Positions 54,289 to 64,000 of a DNA stretch of 64,000 nucleotides are shown here, piece after piece. The stretch's first letter is position 1. The number at the start of each line of letters is the position of its first letter. The stretch is from Cephalopachus bancanus (lineage: Eukaryota; Chordata; Mammalia; Primates; Tarsiidae), in assembly GCA_027257055.1 (NCBI GenBank), contig JAPVLO010000384.1, positions 1,054,001 to 1,118,000 of the forward strand, read 5' to 3'. Made by a program: the position numbers and the translations under genes. A model generated the notes under the pieces. It had not been told where the DNA came from. It saw only the letters and a list, made by a program, of their open reading frames with translations, and searched no databases.

Positions 54289-54380
54289 CACCACCACCAA
54301 CAACAATGAGAAGACTAAGCTGATGACAGAGGAGGAGAAAGGATCTGACATTGAAAAACTGCTCTAAAAATAAAGTTCAC

Positions 54381-57047
54381 TGTGGGGGGACCACAAACCC
54401 ATTGAACTCAGAATATCCACAGAGAGGCCAAGGTTAGTTAACCCCAGGGGGCCAGCAGCTCTGAGGGAGCAACCAATACTGCCCAGACACCACCTGACTT
54501 GTTTTTACTATTCTCGGGGTGCGAAAAGCCAGTGTGTGACTGTGATTAACTCTTACAACTTCCGCCTGGGTCCTTTGGAATCATGAGTGTGTGGGTAAAA
54601 GTCACCTATATTCTGGTAAGGCCCTGAGTTGCGTGACTATGTAGTTTCCTTGCCTGCTGTGTTTTCCCCAAAGGACGTGACTCAGTTTGAGACTTGACGT
54701 TCTGTCTGTTCTGCACAGAACTGCCTTCAAAGGTGTCAGAACCTTCTTCTCCTTCTCGTCTCTCACAACCGTTCTTTCCTGGTTGCCTGTACCTCCTTTT
54801 CTACTTGCTTGTCACGTCTGCCTCTCCACTGGAGCTCGCTGACACGCCCCTGGCTCTTTTATTTTTATGTGATGTCTATTCATCGATGTCTGTCTACATT
54901 TCCACAGAGCCTGTTGTCATTTTGATTTAGACTTTGACCTTGGCTCTTACCTATTTTCCTATCATAGGTTTCAGAACCCTTGGGGATGTGTGGGGTAGAG
55001 AGAGGGAAAAGCCAAATGTAGGAGAAACTTCTTTGGCTGACCGTGAGGGTTCACCTGTCTGGGTGCCCATGGGATCAGGACGTCAGTCTTTCAGTTTTAC
55101 CTGCACACACATGGGCAGTCGTGGTACGCTCTGGTTTTGAGGGCAACACGTGCTGACAGAGAGAAAAACACATTTACATAAAATCCTTGCTTCTCACCAC
55201 CGCACAAATGTGAACAAAGTGGGTGAGACTAGGTTCTGGCTACCAGAGAGCAATTTGGTTCAATCTGTTTTTCTAAACACTCACATGTCCAATGTTACAT
55301 CACTTCTCTTTTATGTTCACTGTCAGGACATGCTACATATGCCAGTTGGCCAATTAAGCTTATAACGATGTAATTTGATGCATTATTTTATTTTATACAG
55401 AGATATTTTCCTGGCACAATTAACCGTAAGAGAAAAAAATCGGGACATTGACACGCTTTCTCTTTTCTTGAAAGGATCACGGGATCTGATTTGTTAGTAA
55501 CTTTAAGAAATGACACGCTGTTTCAACTTGATGTTATCCAAAAGCTCTGCCTCTCCTCTTTGTTGGCTACCTTTGTTGCCACGGCAACGACGATGATTTT
55601 ACAGATGCCGCAGTGCATTTGCTGAGCAGGAAGAACAGGTCATTGTTTATGAGCATGATTATTTAAGAACAGGTGTCCTTAACATAAGACTCGTTGTCAT
55701 ACTCATTAAAAAAAGAACAAAATGGAATATTGCCAGCACATACTATCAAAGAAAATGCCAGAAGAAAAATGGCATACATATACAACACACTTGAATGTAC
55801 AGGCTTTTCTGGTAGGCTAATTCAGTATAAACATGGAACTGCGTGGAACATAAGCATAGGGTCATTGAAATTTAGCCTCAGAAGAGACCTTAAAACTAAT
55901 CTGGTGTAAGTTCTTATGTTGTTATAATGCAAACAAAACAAAACAAACAAAAGGGACTATTCTTCAGCAAGCTGCATGTGTAATTTCTTGTGGGAAATCA
56001 ATGGCGAGACCAGAAATTTCTGTTGGTATTAGGAGAAAGAGCTAATTTAAGTGGACATCATATTGTTTCAAATTTCCTTTTTATTAATCAAATACATGCA
56101 TTTTCTTATAATATTCAAGGAGTTTCTTATTGAAGTAGATGATTTTATGGTAATACACCATTACATCTAGGGAGGTAATCCTAATTGAGCAAAGTAATTG
56201 AGTTTTTAATACAATTTTTTCTTGCATGTCTGAGATAACTAATTATTTCTCACTGAAAATGAAGGTGAAATTGAGTCAAATTATGTCATTCTTGAAGGTA
56301 GAAAATGACTCTGAACTAAAGAACAGTTGCTGATAATCATCTAAACTCTTGTATTCATCCTTAAAAATCATCTAGCAGAAATCTCCTTTTGGAATTGCTT
56401 GAAAATAAATAAACAGGGTGAGGGTCTTCCAATTTCAAGAGAATGCAGGATTTAGGTGAAGTGTTCATGAATAGTTTTTGAACAATAGTAAGTCAGCCCA
56501 CAGAATTAATAATGTCCCTTAAGCCCGGTGGAGTCTCTCTTCTCATACTGTGGTTATCATAAAGTTGTACTTTCAGTGACTTCTTCAAGGTTTAAGATTT
56601 TCCTTCTCTAAAATAAGACATTTTCCCATATATAAGGCACTATTGGATTTGCAAATTTCAGAAAGTAAATGATATTCTGTTGTCAATTGCCGTTGTGGAA
56701 GTCTATCAGTTATGTCTTGGCATTATTTCCAAGAACACTTTTTCATTCTAAATGTGTGAAATTTCCTTTTACTGATAGAGATGGGGACAAAATTGATATA
56801 TGAATTGTAGGATCAGATCAGTTTAAATAATAGAATCCAGTTTTTAGATGTAGAAACCAACAAGAAAGGACGAGTTAAGGGCTTTTGATATTGTTCCGGA
56901 CCTATGAGAGTGCTTCCTTTTAAAGGAATTTATTCAGTATGTGGAATCATTGGTGCCAACTGAAATTTTATTGCAGAAATAGAGTTGAAGTAAAAGGTGG
57001 GAAAATTTTGGACTGGTTTATAACTATATAATGAAAGAGTTTACATA
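54381..57047. other. No gene seen; longest repeat-poor stretch
   Basis: I recognise no transposon here. Frames of 60-80 codons (54694-54930, 54934-55140, 55150-55365, 55694-55909) lack domains, and none has paired splice signals I would defend. It contains the X-box-like site at 55575. Candidate place for conserved non-coding DNA. Confidence 0.4.
55575..55588. promoter_or_regulatory. RFX X-box-like palindrome
   Basis: GTTGCCACGGCAAC, an inverted repeat of GTTGCC with 2-bp centre, matches the RFX-family X-box consensus (GTTGCCATGGCAAC type) at every half-site position. It lies in unique sequence with a pyrimidine-rich left flank. Binding in vivo is unknown. Confidence 0.6.
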
Positions 57048-57626
57048 GGAGGGGGAACCTACCCCCCAAACCCAGAATTATCCTTTTTTTTTTGGTGGAC
57101 AGGCCCCTTGTAGTGCTGGCTTCCCCCACTAGGCAGGTGTTCTAGGTACCTATGGGCAACTTCATATAGCAAGCATTGCTGTGACAGGCTACATTCAGCT
57201 TCAGTGAATTTTTTCTGGAGATTCTTTCAACGTTTGCCTATTTCATTCTGGGTGATTTATGAGCATATCTGCCCATACAGAGCTGAATGTTCAGCAGTTT
57301 TTGACCACAAACAGCATGACCTCCATGCCCCACCCAACCTATTCACCATGTCTCACCCGAAGCAACATTTTTTTGCTTGTTTGTTTCCCCGGATGAAAAA
57401 ACTCCTCAGAGGGAAATGGTTTGTCGACATGAAAGGGGTGAAACAAAAAACAGCAGAAGCACTAAAAGGCATCAGAATTGGTGAACTCAAAAAAACTATT
57501 TTGAACGGTGGAACAACTTTTAGATGGGTGCACTGCATCAGACAGAGTCCTTTGAAGGGGACTGAAGTTTAAGCATGTAGGAATAAATACACAAATAGAT
57601 TCTAAGTTGCTTTTGGTTCCCCCTCG
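57048..57626 (+). mobile_element. Complete short mariner-type element (MARNA-like)
   Basis: 579 bp with terminal inverted repeats GGAGGGGGAACC (57048-57059) and GGTTCCCCCTCG (57615-57626), 11 of 12 matching, flanked by TA (57046-57047) and TA (57627-57628), the mariner target. The interior encodes a C-terminal mariner transposase piece. The size and content resemble the internally deleted mammalian MARNA family; that name is from memory. Confidence 0.8.
57204..57572 (+). pseudogene. Mariner transposase C-terminal remnant, still open
   Basis: 122 codons without a stop. Residues about 57-110 read ACLFPRMKKLLRGKWFVDMKG, VKQKTAEALKGIRIGELKKT and WVHCI, matching the mariner C-terminus (FLFPKMK.xLKG, VKQKTAEALKGI, W..RWxKCI). 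The catalytic D,D of the N-terminal half is absent, so it cannot be an active transposase. The first about 45 codons are outside the recognised domain, and the start codon is arbitrary. Most likely a chance-open fossil; a domesticated exon cannot be excluded. Confidence 0.75.
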
Positions 57627-57874
57627 TATATTTAATCGCATATTTAATATTGTGGCAAACTTGAAACCAAATATTTGATCGATGAGTGAGTTAAAATGGA
57701 GAACTCAATTTAGTATAAACTCTAAGGCCATCAACATAAATGACCTATGACTCTACATCAGTCATGGGCATGTTAATACTTACATGGCTAGCTTAGCTCA
57801 TAATTCTGAAGACTGTAAGCTGATAAAAAGAAAGCAGTTGTGTGTGCTTGAGTGTATGAGAGCCAAGTATGTGC

Positions 57875-58110
57875 AAAAGACAGTATAGTATTTAAAAGGA
57901 TGAGCTCTGGAGTCAGAGTTCTAATCCCAGCTTTGGACTCTTACCTATTCTGAAACTTTAGGTAAGTTACTTAAGGTCCATTGGCTTCTGTGTTGCTACT
58001 GTGTATTGGAACAATAACTTTTAACTCATTGACTGGAGTATTGGTTGATAAAAAAGTACCTCACACAGAGTAGGAAATCAACAACAGTAATAATGATTAT
58101 TATTTTGATA
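57875..58110 (+). mobile_element. MIR element
   Basis: GACAGTATAGTATTTAAAAGG, GAGCTCTGGAGTCAGAGTTC, AATCCCAGCTTTGGACTCTTACC, TAGGTAAGTTACTTAAGG and ACACAGAGTAGGAAATCAACA give a nearly complete MIR. Confidence 0.85.
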
Positions 58111-60639
58111 GGTTTAGTGAAGTTTTGTACGCTAGAGTTAAAATATTATTACACATTTTTGCTTTAACAAAAAATACTTTTGTTCTAGAGAATAAATGCA
58201 GAAGAAATATAACTGGTATATTGAAACTTTAATAATAAACTTTTGGATTGCTACACAGAAGCTTACTGTAGCCCTTATAAAATGTGTATCTTATATCCTT
58301 TACTGTCTAACACGCCTTCATGTGTCCAATGTAAACTTACCTAATAATTGCTAATCAAGTAATGTGGGTGGGGTCAAACTAGTAGCTCAGGGCAGTCCAG
58401 GATGAAAGGCACCACCAATTCCAGGGTGGCATCACTTCTCTGAAGCAGTCACAGTCCTGGCTTCTCAACTAGAATGTTCTTCTCTGGATTGCTGAATATA
58501 TATATGCTGTACTACATGCAGTGGTATGCTGGTGAACTGTCTCTCTCAACAATCACGGCAGCAATAACAACGGCAACAACAAAAACCCAAAGCAAATTTG
58601 ACCTCTTTTTTCAAATTTTGGGTCCATGAAAGGAATGAATCCATTTCCTTTATTGGAATGCTCAAGTGTGTAAAACGCTTAGGCACAAACTGGGTGGATC
58701 CACGTAAAAGAAAATATCAATTGATCATTTTTTTGGGCCATACATGACCATGGGCGCAAGCCAAGGCGTTATTATATAATGCTTTTCTTTGGGTATTTAT
58801 GATTCTGAGAAAGAAACAATCTGCCTACAATCTAGACTCTATATGCAGACACACATGGATTAGCTATTACCTATTATCTATCTATCCATCTATCTATCCA
58901 TCCACCCTGATGATCTCCATGGTGTCTTTGACAATAATTGAATTAACTATAAAGACAGAACTTTACCAATTAAATAAGTTTATACTTCTATATTTGTCAA
59001 TACCATCCAATCATTTTCAAATGTATTTTATCTTTTTTACGTTAAAGTGTTATAATTGATGCTATTTGGGGTAGCAACTTAGTACTAAATTGCAGATGTC
59101 TGATGTAAAAGAATGTTCATTTTGTAAGGAGATGAAATTGAAATCATTAAACCTTTTATTTCAGTTGGATTTTTTCCTTTCTTTTTAGCAGTAATGATAG
59201 ATTACAGAATTAATTTCTTTCATACCTTGTGATTCAATTAAATTCCATAAAATTATAGAAAGATAATTTTTAAAAAAAAAAAACCCAGTTTCTGTAAAGC
59301 CCAGCCATTGGCTTTCTCATGTAGATTTCTTCGTAGGTTGGCTTGGTGGGAAAGGGGAGGGTTGGGTTTGAACTCCTGCTGGAGAAACAAGGCTGAATCT
59401 AAAATCTTCCTGCTGGTACAGCATCAAGAATGACTTTGATCATCCCCCACAAACCATTCTTAAACATTTACATCATTCGAAGCACTGGACTGGAAATTTG
59501 GGAGTGGGTGTCACCAGCAGTGCTTGGGTCTTGACGTCCCCTCCAGAAGTCTTGAGCTATGTAAAACCACCATGCACACAGATCTGTGGCTGTTATCGTG
59601 TACTTCCAGCATGACTGCTGGAGAATTTCACCAGATGTGAGATCTTCCTAGGTTTAGCTATGCAAGTTATTTTAAGGAGTGCCTTGATGATTAATGGTAG
59701 AACTTTTTGGTGTGTCTTTAGTAAGAAAAAAAACCCTCTGGACCCAGGCATTTGTCTCAGGCACATGGATGAAACACAGAGGACATCAGAACTGAGCCCT
59801 TGTGGAGGGTGGTCTCGGAGTCTAACGTGTTGTGTGCCGGCTTCCCCATCCCTGTAATAATGCTAGGCCTGCAGCTTTAAAGAGGGAAGGTGAAGACATA
59901 AAACGTGCAGCGTCAGACAGCCAGAGCACAGTTAGGACTTCCAGATGAATTCCAGTTTTTCCCTGGGAAAGAGCAGTTTTCACAACATGGTGCAGTCCCA
60001 GTGTGAGTTAGAGAAACAGAATACTGCAAAAGAGAGAGACAGAAGATCATTGATTTGGTAGGGCTGTTAATAGCCGTGATAAATAAACTTCCTTTGAAGC
60101 AAGAGCTTCTGCCACAGGAAAGAAAAGTAGCACCTCTGCAAGTAGAAGTGAGAGGCATTCACATATAAAAGAAAGCAAAGATTCTAGGGTGTTTTTAATT
60201 TGATTTTGGGGGATCTGGATATCTGTAACTTGTAGATACAGCTTTAGTTCAGTGACAGGAAAGAAAATCAGAGAAAGAAACTGGAAGTCTATTATGAAAC
60301 CCTTTTCAAATATTAAGTTACTTTTTTTGCTGCAGTGTGAAAATCTTTGGTCTATAGATTTTCATTCTTTTTTGGTCATCAAATTCTGGAACATAGCTAT
60401 GTGTGGATTATAATGCAATACCCCGTCCATGAACTCCAAACCGTAGATGAATTTTAAGGGGAGATGAGTTGCTTTCACTAATGCAACACTGATTTAAAAT
60501 AAGCTGTTGTAATTCACAAGGAAAAAAAATCATGATGTGCTCAGGCCTCAGTGGAAGGCAGAAGGAGCTCAGTGCAAGCTGGTTCAGGTCACTTATTGAG
60601 ATATCTTCAAGGGTACTGATCCAAGGTAGCAAAGAAATC
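58111..60639. other. No gene seen; mostly unique sequence
   Basis: No transposon recognised except the small microsatellite at 58869. Frames at 58799-59059, 59660-59857, 59913-60158 and 60408-60632 are 60-90 codons and featureless. An A12 run lies near 59271-59283. Confidence 0.35.
58869..58907 (+). repeat. Short (TATC)n microsatellite
   Basis: About 9 TATC/CATC units in unique sequence. Confidence 0.9.
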
Positions 60640-60865
60640 TAACATTGACCGATTGCTTACTGGACTGTAGGTATTGGGTAGGCACTAATATTTCTGGACC
60701 ACAATTCATGAGGAAGCCTAGAAATCACTATTACAGAGAGGAGGAAGTAACATTCAGAGAAATGAAGCAACATATGACAGATTGCACAGCTAATGATGAG
60801 ATGACAGATCCATATGGTTCTTACTGCAAATGCCAGAGCTACCCACTGGACGGTGGTGCCATTTG
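60640..60865 (-). mobile_element. MIR element
   Basis: GATTGCTTACTGGACTGTAG, GGAAGTAACATTCAGAG, GATTGCACAGCTAATGATGAG and GCCAGAGCTACCCACTGGAC follow the antisense MIR core with CACAGCTA retained. Confidence 0.65.
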
Positions 60866-60889
60866 AGTAGAGAGCACTGTTCAGGTGTG

Positions 60890-61080
60890 AATTAGTGAGG
60901 TGACAAAGCTCCTTCACATACATCATTTCCTTAGGGTCCCATGATAATCCTGGGTGGGTATTGTTATGATTATTTTTACTCTTTGAGTGAGGAAACTAAA
61001 GCCAGCTATGATTATGGAACTCAGCATAAACCCCGAATGGTGGAGCGTGGTGCTTGGATTCCAATTCATTAATTGTTTGG
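60890..61080 (-). mobile_element. MIR element
   Basis: CTCCTTCACATACATCATTTCC, CCCATGATAATCCTGGGTGG, ATTATTTTTACTCTTTGAGTGAGG, AAACTAAAGCC and ATTCCAATTC fit antisense MIR. Confidence 0.7.
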
Positions 61081-61440
61081 CCACTGCCATATTAATGACA
61101 TTGCAGGTGTTTTTTTAACAGCTCACGTCATCAAAAGCTGAGCTCACAGGATTTCCTGCCAGCTAAAATCTCAGGGCCAATTGATTTCCTAAGTTGGCTT
61201 TTTATTACCGTCTGTCTCTCACCCTTTCTTTACTTATCACAGTTTCCAGAGGTGTTGGCCACGTAGCTTTCTTTTTAAACCCCTCCCATGTTCCATCTGG
61301 GTTTTTTTTTTGTTTTAAGAGACACTGGGATTTAACACCTACATTCCACTAGTCTTTAGAATGAAACATCTTTTTGTCTTTTCAGAAATTTTACCCTTGC
61401 TGTCCCAAAGATTAAAAAAATACCAGTTAATTTAAAAATA
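61081..61440. other. No gene seen; unassigned sequence
   Basis: Unique-looking, with T-rich patches. Nothing recognised. Confidence 0.3.
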
Positions 61441-61800
61441 AAAAAGCACAGTGAAATATTACGTAGTCATAAAGTAGGACAAACATGGACTTCGCAGCAA
61501 CTTGATGGATTTAGAGTCTATCACATCCAGTGATCTATCACAGAAACAAAGAACAGAGTACCATGTGTTCTCACTCATAATTGGACCCTGAACATTTGCC
61601 ATAATACTATAAGAAAGGGATTGACAGTAGTGGGATACTGCTGGGGTGGGCTGGTGGGGCACAAAATCAATAAGGGTAACTGATTTCAAACCAGGCAATG
61701 CGGGGACCAAAGGGAGGCCCAAAGTTTACCTGTATGGTGACCTTGTATACCTAATCCTGAATTGTACACCACATCTTTAAAATAAAAAAGAGAAAAAAAC
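61441..61800 (+). mobile_element. Truncated lineage-specific L1 3' end
   Basis: GTGAAATATTACGTAGTCAT, TCTATCACAGAAACAAAGAAC, ACCATGTGTTCTCACTCATA and the CTAATCCTGAATTGTACACC end, with a long complex A-rich tail (to about 61832). Matches 48640-48975, though its 3' UTR middle differs (CAAACCAGGCAATGCGGGG). Confidence 0.88.
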
Positions 61801-61832
61801 CAAAAAACCAAAACCAAAACAAAACAACAATA

Positions 61833-62745
61833 GGATTCAAGATATCTTAAAAAACAGAATTTCAGTTATGACTGGCCATAGTTCTCTGTGAAATGTGAAT
61901 AGTAGTGTGTCTGTGACCTTGAACCTCTTCTGTGATTCTCTTCCTAGAGATAGTTTGTAGAAACCTTCATCCTGTCATCATTTGTGTTCCCTCATCAAGC
62001 CCTGTATACTCAGTGTTTCCCTACATTTCAAGTCTTGTAGTGGGCTATGCTGGGGGTCTGCTAGTCCTCAGACCCCGGGAACTCCATCTTTTTAAGCAGG
62101 AAAGTACAGTGGGGCATTGAACCTCATCTTTGTGTTTGAAAAGGGAGATGGCTGATGATTTCTAGAATTGGAGAAAGAAGAAATGGTAATGGGAATGGAA
62201 ATAATCTCCTTTGACCACCCTCAACCCTTTGCTCTAAACCAGTGGCTAACATGGAAGGCCTGAGGTTGGGGGCACATGCAGGGTGGTTTTGGAGGGGCCA
62301 GTGCAAAGCACTTAGAATTCCCAGAGAAAGAGAACTGGGACCATGACACAGGTACACTAAGGATAAGATGCCTTAGACTGTGAGGAACAAGAAAGCTTCC
62401 TACCTCTTTATATTAGGTGTTAACAACTGGAGTTAAAATTGATCTAATATAGGATTTAGTTTCCCCTTTTCAATATTTGGGTTTGATGTTTATTATCTAT
62501 ATATTTTACTTCTCAGCTAGTTGTCAGTTGAGGTCTCCCTCGCTCAAGATGTATAAACTTGACTTGAATTGCGAATGCCATGATTTGTGGAAGCCACAGT
62601 CTTTCAAAATGTCAGACACACACCCTAGACTTTACTTGTTAGGGTCTTGTCTTCGTCATCTAGGAAAGCTTTATTGTTATGTACGGTCTGTTTTATTTTC
62701 AGTCGAGTGGATATACATGTTTACTCGTTTCCAAACAGAGGCCTC
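61833..62745. other. No gene seen; unassigned sequence
   Basis: Unique-looking. Frames at 61932-62120, 62124-62357 and 62477-62758 have no recognisable domain; the last one runs into the LTR. Confidence 0.35.
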
Positions 62746-63345
62746 TGCTATCGTTTGAATCTGTCCCCCGCAAAATTCAGGTGTTATGACTGTGATAGTA
62801 TTAAGAGGTGCGGCCTGTAAGAGGCAATTAGGATGTGCGGTCTCCTCCCTCACGAATAGGATTAGGCGCTTTTAAAAAACGGTTTGATGAAGGGAGTTCT
62901 CTCCTGCCTTTCTTTCTTCCACCATGAGAGGACATAGCATTCCTCTGGAAAATGCAGCCCTCATCAGAAAACTGAACCTGCCAGCTCCTTGAGCTTAGAC
63001 TTCCCGGCCTTTATAATTGTGAGCAAATAAATTTCTGTTTATAAAATGCCAAGACTCAGGTCTTCTGTTACAGCAGCACAAGCATAAGGCAGGCCCTTGC
63101 CAACTCCTTTGGCTTCTGTTTTATCTCTTTTCCATTTTTATCACTCTCTCTCTCTCTTTCTTTCTCCTTTTCACCCCAAATTCCTCTTTGTCCAAAAACT
63201 CTGCATTAGCACATAGTCAGGCTTTGCAGAAATTCTTAGTCCAAGATCATTTAAAGATGTTTTTCAACAAAAGCGAGTTTCTGCTTAAGGGAATTCTTGT
63301 ACCTATTGGTACTTGCTAGAAGCATAATATTTTCTCTGAATTAAA
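62746..63345 (+). mobile_element. MLT1/MST-like LTR plus adjoining block, copy 2
   Basis: LTR from TGCTATCGTTTGAATC (62746) through AATAAATTTCTGTTTATAA (63027) to about 63090, then about 250 bp that are not LTR but match the flank of copy 1 (TTTTGTTG-type text at 63259-63280, CTGCTTAAGGGAATTCTTGTACC at 63281). It is inverted relative to 48278-50458 and uninterrupted, so it serves as an internal empty-site reference. Includes a (TC)n run at 63146-63166. Confidence 0.8.
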
Positions 63346-63953
63346 TACAGTGAAGTTACTTTTAAAATATAATATTTAGAAACTACAGGTGGAAATGGTC
63401 TAGTCTAACCAAACTTTTCTTTACAGGGGACAGTGACCTATCATTTTGCCCTCCAAGAAAAGGTTTTTGGTGAACATATTTGTCTTGACACGGGGGAAAC
63501 TCCATGAACACTGGGCAACATTTCTAACTCTCATTGCCTAGAAGAAGGCTATGGTAGCTTTGCACAAAGTCAACTTTGGGCCAGAAGCCATTAGAATTTA
63601 GCAGAACATAGAGTCCCCTCATTTCTGTAACATATTTAACTATGTCACATTCTTCCTTTCCCTGCCAGAGAAAAGATTTGATGTTGTGGCAATTCCCTTC
63701 CAGCTGGAACAAGCAAACATGGAAGAACCTTCTGTAAGTAGGCTTGAGCATTTTTGCTTCTCAGACAACTCTACACAGGGAATTCTGATGATGATTCTAT
63801 GGATATGACTTCTACTTGATGTTCGAATACTATTGATTTGCCCTGACTTTATGAGTTGCTGGAACAGACGATACCAAATTCACGAAGGACTTTCAGGTTC
63901 TACAGGAACTCATCATAATCCCAAGACTATTCCTTAAAAGAATAGTTTTATTT
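63346..63953. other. No gene seen; unassigned sequence
   Basis: The minus frame at 63524-63751 (75 codons) has no recognised domain. Nothing else seen. Confidence 0.3.
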
Positions 63954-64000
63954 TATTCTATTTTTCTGAGTGGGAGTCTTATTCTGTTGCCCAATCTGGA
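63954..64000 (-). mobile_element. Alu 3' end, cut by window edge
   Basis: TCTGAGTGGGAGTCTTATTC and TGTTGCCCAATCTGGA are the start of an antisense Alu. Too short to assign a subfamily. Confidence 0.8.

Larger units (their letters stand above)
52865..54380 (+). mobile_element. L1ME-type 3' end, split by purine tracts and an Alu
   Basis: ORF2 end and 3' UTR: GATACCATTGTACGTCTATTAG, TTCATAATTGCTAAGACTTGG, CCATGTGATTCTAACACATG, GGAAACGGTGGACTCTGGGTG, GAAATCTCTGTATTCTCTGC. The last bases of the 3' UTR (AAAACTGCTCTAAAAATAAAG, 54355-54375) lie beyond the 600-bp purine/Alu block. Confidence 0.85.

Noticed and set aside
53635..54367. Lys/Glu/Arg-rich and Leu-rich frames on both strands
   Set aside because: They are translations of polypurine tracts and an Alu, with no start, domain or splice context.
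59660..59857. 65-codon frame in a repeat-poor stretch
   Set aside because: No homology I recognise and no credible splice pair; kept as unannotated.
1..64000. Lemur or human source
   Set aside because: The dominant Alus lack the marks of human AluS/AluY and of lemur/loris Alus; older AluJ-like copies are shared with haplorhines. A tarsier fits best, but this rests on memory of consensus sequences and not on a search.

Overview
The window is primate nuclear DNA, intergenic or deep intronic. I find no protein-coding exon, tRNA, rRNA or CRISPR array that the sequence supports. Nearly every long open frame is a LINE-1 fossil, an antisense Alu, a microsatellite translation or a mariner remnant. 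Alu dimers are abundant, so the source is a primate. Most Alus belong to a form unlike human AluS/AluY and unlike the lemur/loris forms I know: sense-strand marks are GGTGGCTCAGCCTGTAATCC, a GCGGGTTCGAGACCCGC arm, CTCTACAATAAATCAAAAAT, and a CTCCAACTC 3' end. Together with older AluJ-like copies and a LINE-1 3' end ending CCTGAATTGTACCCCACATC, this suggests a haplorhine outside the monkeys and apes, most likely a tarsier. That species call is inference.

Layout. 1-12.5 kb: Alus, old L1 and L2 fragments, an 830-bp TATC array sitting in an ancient repeat (7.0-8.3 kb), and an ancient L1 3' region on the minus strand (10.2-12.3 kb). 12.6-35.0 kb: a stack of nested LINE-1s. L1-A (12.6-18.6 kb) has lost ORF1 and the endonuclease part of ORF2. 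L1-B (18.6-35.0 kb) is an old element split by full-length L1-C (19.1-26.65 kb), a small unidentified retrocopy (28.5 kb), a truncated minus-strand L1 (30 kb) and an L1 with a 5' inversion (31.3-34.1 kb). L1-C itself carries two Alus and a solo LTR. 35-38 kb: old L1ME pieces, an AluJ split by a 437-bp LTR, and a MER20-like element. 38.9-52.6 kb: three solo LTRs of one family (38.9, 49.6 and 51.2 kb), several MIRs, a MER2-like element, and an L1 with an apparent 3' transduction (48.3 kb). 52.9-54.4 kb: an L1ME 3' end split by long polypurine tracts and an Alu. 54.4-64 kb: the most unique stretch, with an RFX X-box-like palindrome (55.58 kb), a complete 579-bp mariner-type element with terminal repeats and TA duplication (57.05-57.63 kb), MIRs, and a second copy of the MLT1/MST-like LTR block also seen at 48-50 kb.

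The interest lies in insertion order and mechanism. Many insertions keep readable target-site duplications, and in one case a diverged paralogue inside the same window preserves the empty site. Family names are from memory of consensus sequences; no database search was possible.
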